Shown here one piece after another: positions 3,975-5,602 of a stretch of DNA of 5,602 nucleotides (position 1 is the stretch's first letter; each line of letters begins with the position of its first letter). The position numbers and the translations under genes were made by a program. This DNA comes from Candidatus Pygmaiobacter gallistercoris (GTDB lineage Bacteria > Bacillota > Clostridia > Oscillospirales > Ruminococcaceae), in the NCBI GenBank assembly GCA_019113125.1, contig DXIA01000109.1, forward strand, positions 1 to 5,602. The letters are read 5' to 3'. Under the pieces are notes generated by a model. The model worked only from the letters and a program-made list of their open reading frames with translations, was not told the DNA's origin and did not search any database.

Positions 3975-5602
3975 ATGAAAGAGGCAAGAGGACCCGGGCG
4001 GGGCGGGCCGAGCAGGGCGTTTGAGCGTCCGACTGCGGGGTCCGGGGTAATCATCCGGCGGCTGTGGCGGTACCTGGAACGGTATAAGTGGATGCTCGTC
4101 GCGGCGCTGATTCTCGGCGTCGGCGGCAATCTGCTCGCGTTGCTCGGACCGAAACTCTCGGGCTATGCGATCGACGCGATCCGCCCCGGCGCGGGCAGGG
4201 TGGAATTCGATACCGTCTTTTTCTATGCGAAGTGGATGCTGCTGTGCTACCTCGTCTCCGCTGTTTTCAGCTATCTGCTCGCCGCGCTGCTGGTACGGCT
4301 GAGCAGAAATGTGGTCAGTCAGCTGCGGCGGGATCTGTATCAGCACCTGATGAAGCTGCCGATCCGCTTTTTTGACACCCGGGCGACCGGGGATGTGCTG
4401 AGCGTGCTCTCCTATGATGTTGATACCGTCAGCGCCTCTCTCTCCAACGACCTCGCCCAGATGGTGACCAGCGTCGTGACGGTGGTGGGGTCCTTCTTCA
4501 TGATGCTCACCATCTCGCCCCATCTGCTGCTGGTCTTCGCGGTGACCATCCCGGCCTCGATCCTCTTCACCCGGTACCGTTCGGCCCGGGTGCGGCCGCT
4601 CTATCGGAAACGAAGTGAGCAGCTGGGTGCGCTCAACGGGTTTGCCGAGGAGATGACCGACGGGCTGCGCACCATCAAGGCCTATGGTCGGGAAGAGGCG
4701 TTCTGGCAGCGGTTTGAGGAGAAGAACAAAGCGGCCTGCGACGCAAATTGCAAAGCCGACGCCTTCGCGAGCTCCACCGGCCCGACGGTGAACTTTATCA
4801 ATAATCTGTCGCTCGCACTGGTCAGCGTCTTCGGCTCGCTGCTGTACATGGCGGGCGGGATCACGCTGGGCAATGTCTCCTCCTTTGTGCTCTACTCTCG
4901 GAAATTTTCCGGCCCGATCAACGAGTTCGCCAACATCATCAGCGAGCTGCAGTCGTCGCTGGCGGCGGCGGAGCGGATTTTTGCGCTGTTGGATGAGCCG
5001 ACTGAGGCGCCGGATGCGCCGGATGCCGAGGAGCTCAGGGATGTCGTGGGTGCGGTTGAGATTCAGGGGGTCAAGTTCGGCTATGATCCCGGGCACCCGG
5101 TGCTGCGGGACCTGCATCTGAGCGCGAAACCCGGGCAGGTGGTTGCGATTGTCGGCCCGACCGGCGCGGGCAAAACCACCGTGATCAACCTGCTGATGCG
5201 GTTTTACGATCCCGATTTCGGCAGTATCCGGGTGGATGGAAAGGAGATCAAAACTCTGACCCGGGCGAGCCTGCGGCGCGCCTACTCGATGGTGCTGCAG
5301 GACACCTGGCTGTTTACCGGCACGGTGTTTGAAAACCTCAGCTACGGCAGGGAAGGGGTCACGCTGGAACAGGTGCAGCAGGCGGCCAGAGCCGCCAAGA
5401 TCGACCGGTTTATCCAGTCGTTGCCGCAGGGATATGACACCGTGCTGCAGGATGGCGGCGCGAACATCTCGAAGGGGCAGCGCCAGCTGCTGACCATCGC
5501 CCGCGCGATGCTGCTGGACGCGCCGATGCTGATCTTGGATGAGGCGACCTCCAACGTCGACACCCGGACCGAACGGCGGATTCAGGCGGCGATGCTCCGA
5601 CT
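3975..5602 (+). CDS. ABC multidrug-type half-exporter B (catalytic partner, 3' end outside window)
   Basis: The reading frame is open from ATG 3975 to the window edge, giving 542 residues with no stop; family members usually reach roughly 600-630. A hydrophilic Gly/Arg/Pro-rich stretch (1-24) precedes membrane helices near 37-59, 83-107, 162-181, 182-200 and 271-305. The ATPase domain (about 360 onward) shows A-loop Y370, Walker A GPTGAGKTT (394-402), Q-loop Q442, a degenerate signature ISKGQ (498-502, Lys for the second Gly), Walker B MLILD followed by catalytic E523, and D-loop SNVD (526-529). The switch His would lie beyond the edge. An intact Glu combined with a weak signature is the expected complement of half-exporter A: the good ATP site would use this protein's Walker motifs and the LSGGQ of A. 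The gene starts 1 bp after the A stop, with GGAGGT (3961-3966) 8 nt upstream. Confidence 0.94.
   Translation, partial: MKEARGPGRGGPSRAFERPTAGSGVIIRRLWRYLERYKWMLVAALILGVGGNLLALLGPKLSGYAIDAIRPGAGRVEFDTVFFYAKWMLLCYLVSAVFSYLLAALLVRLSRNVVSQLRRDLYQHLMKLPIRFFDTRATGDVLSVLSYDVDTVSASLSNDLAQMVTSVVTVVGSFFMMLTISPHLLLVFAVTIPASILFTRYRSARVRPLYRKRSEQLGALNGFAEEMTDGLRTIKAYGREEAFWQRFEEKNKAACDANCKADAFASSTGPTVNFINNLSLALVSVFGSLLYMAGGITLGNVSSFVLYSRKFSGPINEFANIISELQSSLAAAERIFALLDEPTEAPDAPDAEELRDVVGAVEIQGVKFGYDPGHPVLRDLHLSAKPGQVVAIVGPTGAGKTTVINLLMRFYDPDFGSIRVDGKEIKTLTRASLRRAYSMVLQDTWLFTGTVFENLSYGREGVTLEQVQQAARAAKIDRFIQSLPQGYDTVLQDGGANISKGQRQLLTIARAMLLDAPMLILDEATSNVDTRTERRIQAAMLR
5007..5024 (+). repeat. Two tandem 9-bp copies in the linker of half-exporter B
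   Basis: GCGCCGGAT occurs twice in direct succession and encodes Ala-Pro-Asp twice (residues 345-350). It lies in the flexible linker between the membrane and ATPase domains. It probably arose by slippage and is likely variable in length between strains. Confidence 0.6.

Noticed and set aside
3834..5117. Minus-strand frame of 427 aa opposite both ABC genes
   Set aside because: It is rich in Arg, His, Gln and Pro with no motif, spans two clearly coding genes, and has no ribosome binding site or promoter that I can see. The minus-strand frame at 3134-4129 is rejected for the same reasons.

Overview
The window looks like chromosomal DNA from a GC-rich, low-copy Gram-positive of the Clostridia (Oscillospiraceae/Ruminococcaceae-like). 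The reasons are strong G/C preference at third codon positions, AGGAGG-type ribosome binding sites, clean TATAAT promoters, and the gene set: a chromosomal TraX-family protein, a QueT-type ECF S component, and a MarR regulator with a pair of ABC half-exporters. The placement is an inference from style and content, not from a marker gene. I see no mobile element, CRISPR array, tRNA or rRNA.

Layout. Positions 1-152 hold no gene, but contain a long perfect hairpin (30-70) and a weaker one (97-124) downstream of the leftmost gene. A TraX-family multi-spanning membrane protein lies on the minus strand (153 to about 875). It faces queT on the plus strand (1174-1686), the likely uptake component for a queuosine precursor. 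Their promoters lie back to back and share one TTGAAAA block as the -35 element of both. queT is preceded by a leader of about 195 nt that is dense in G+C-rich hairpins and is a candidate preQ1-sensing riboswitch; I could not match it to a specific class.

From about 1734 to the end there is one transcription unit: an extended -10 promoter, a 14-bp perfect stem-loop, a 22-bp palindrome that is the likely MarR operator, then marR (1848-2270), ABC half-exporter A (2267-3973) and ABC half-exporter B (3975 to beyond 5602). marR and A overlap by 4 bp (ATGA), and A and B are 1 bp apart, so all three are probably translated as a coupled unit. Exporter A has a degenerate ATPase site (Asp for the catalytic Glu, Gln for the switch His) but a canonical LSGGQ. 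Exporter B has the catalytic Glu but a degenerate ISKGQ signature. Together they should form a heterodimeric exporter with one canonical and one degenerate ATP site, as in TM287/288, BmrCD and LmrCD. The likely logic is that MarR represses its own operon until a ligand, perhaps an exported toxic compound, releases it.

The window is mostly ordinary genes. The points most worth a second look are the unassigned structured leader of queT, the apparent AUC start codon of the TraX-family gene, the shared -35 block, and the two tandem dyads in the marR leader.
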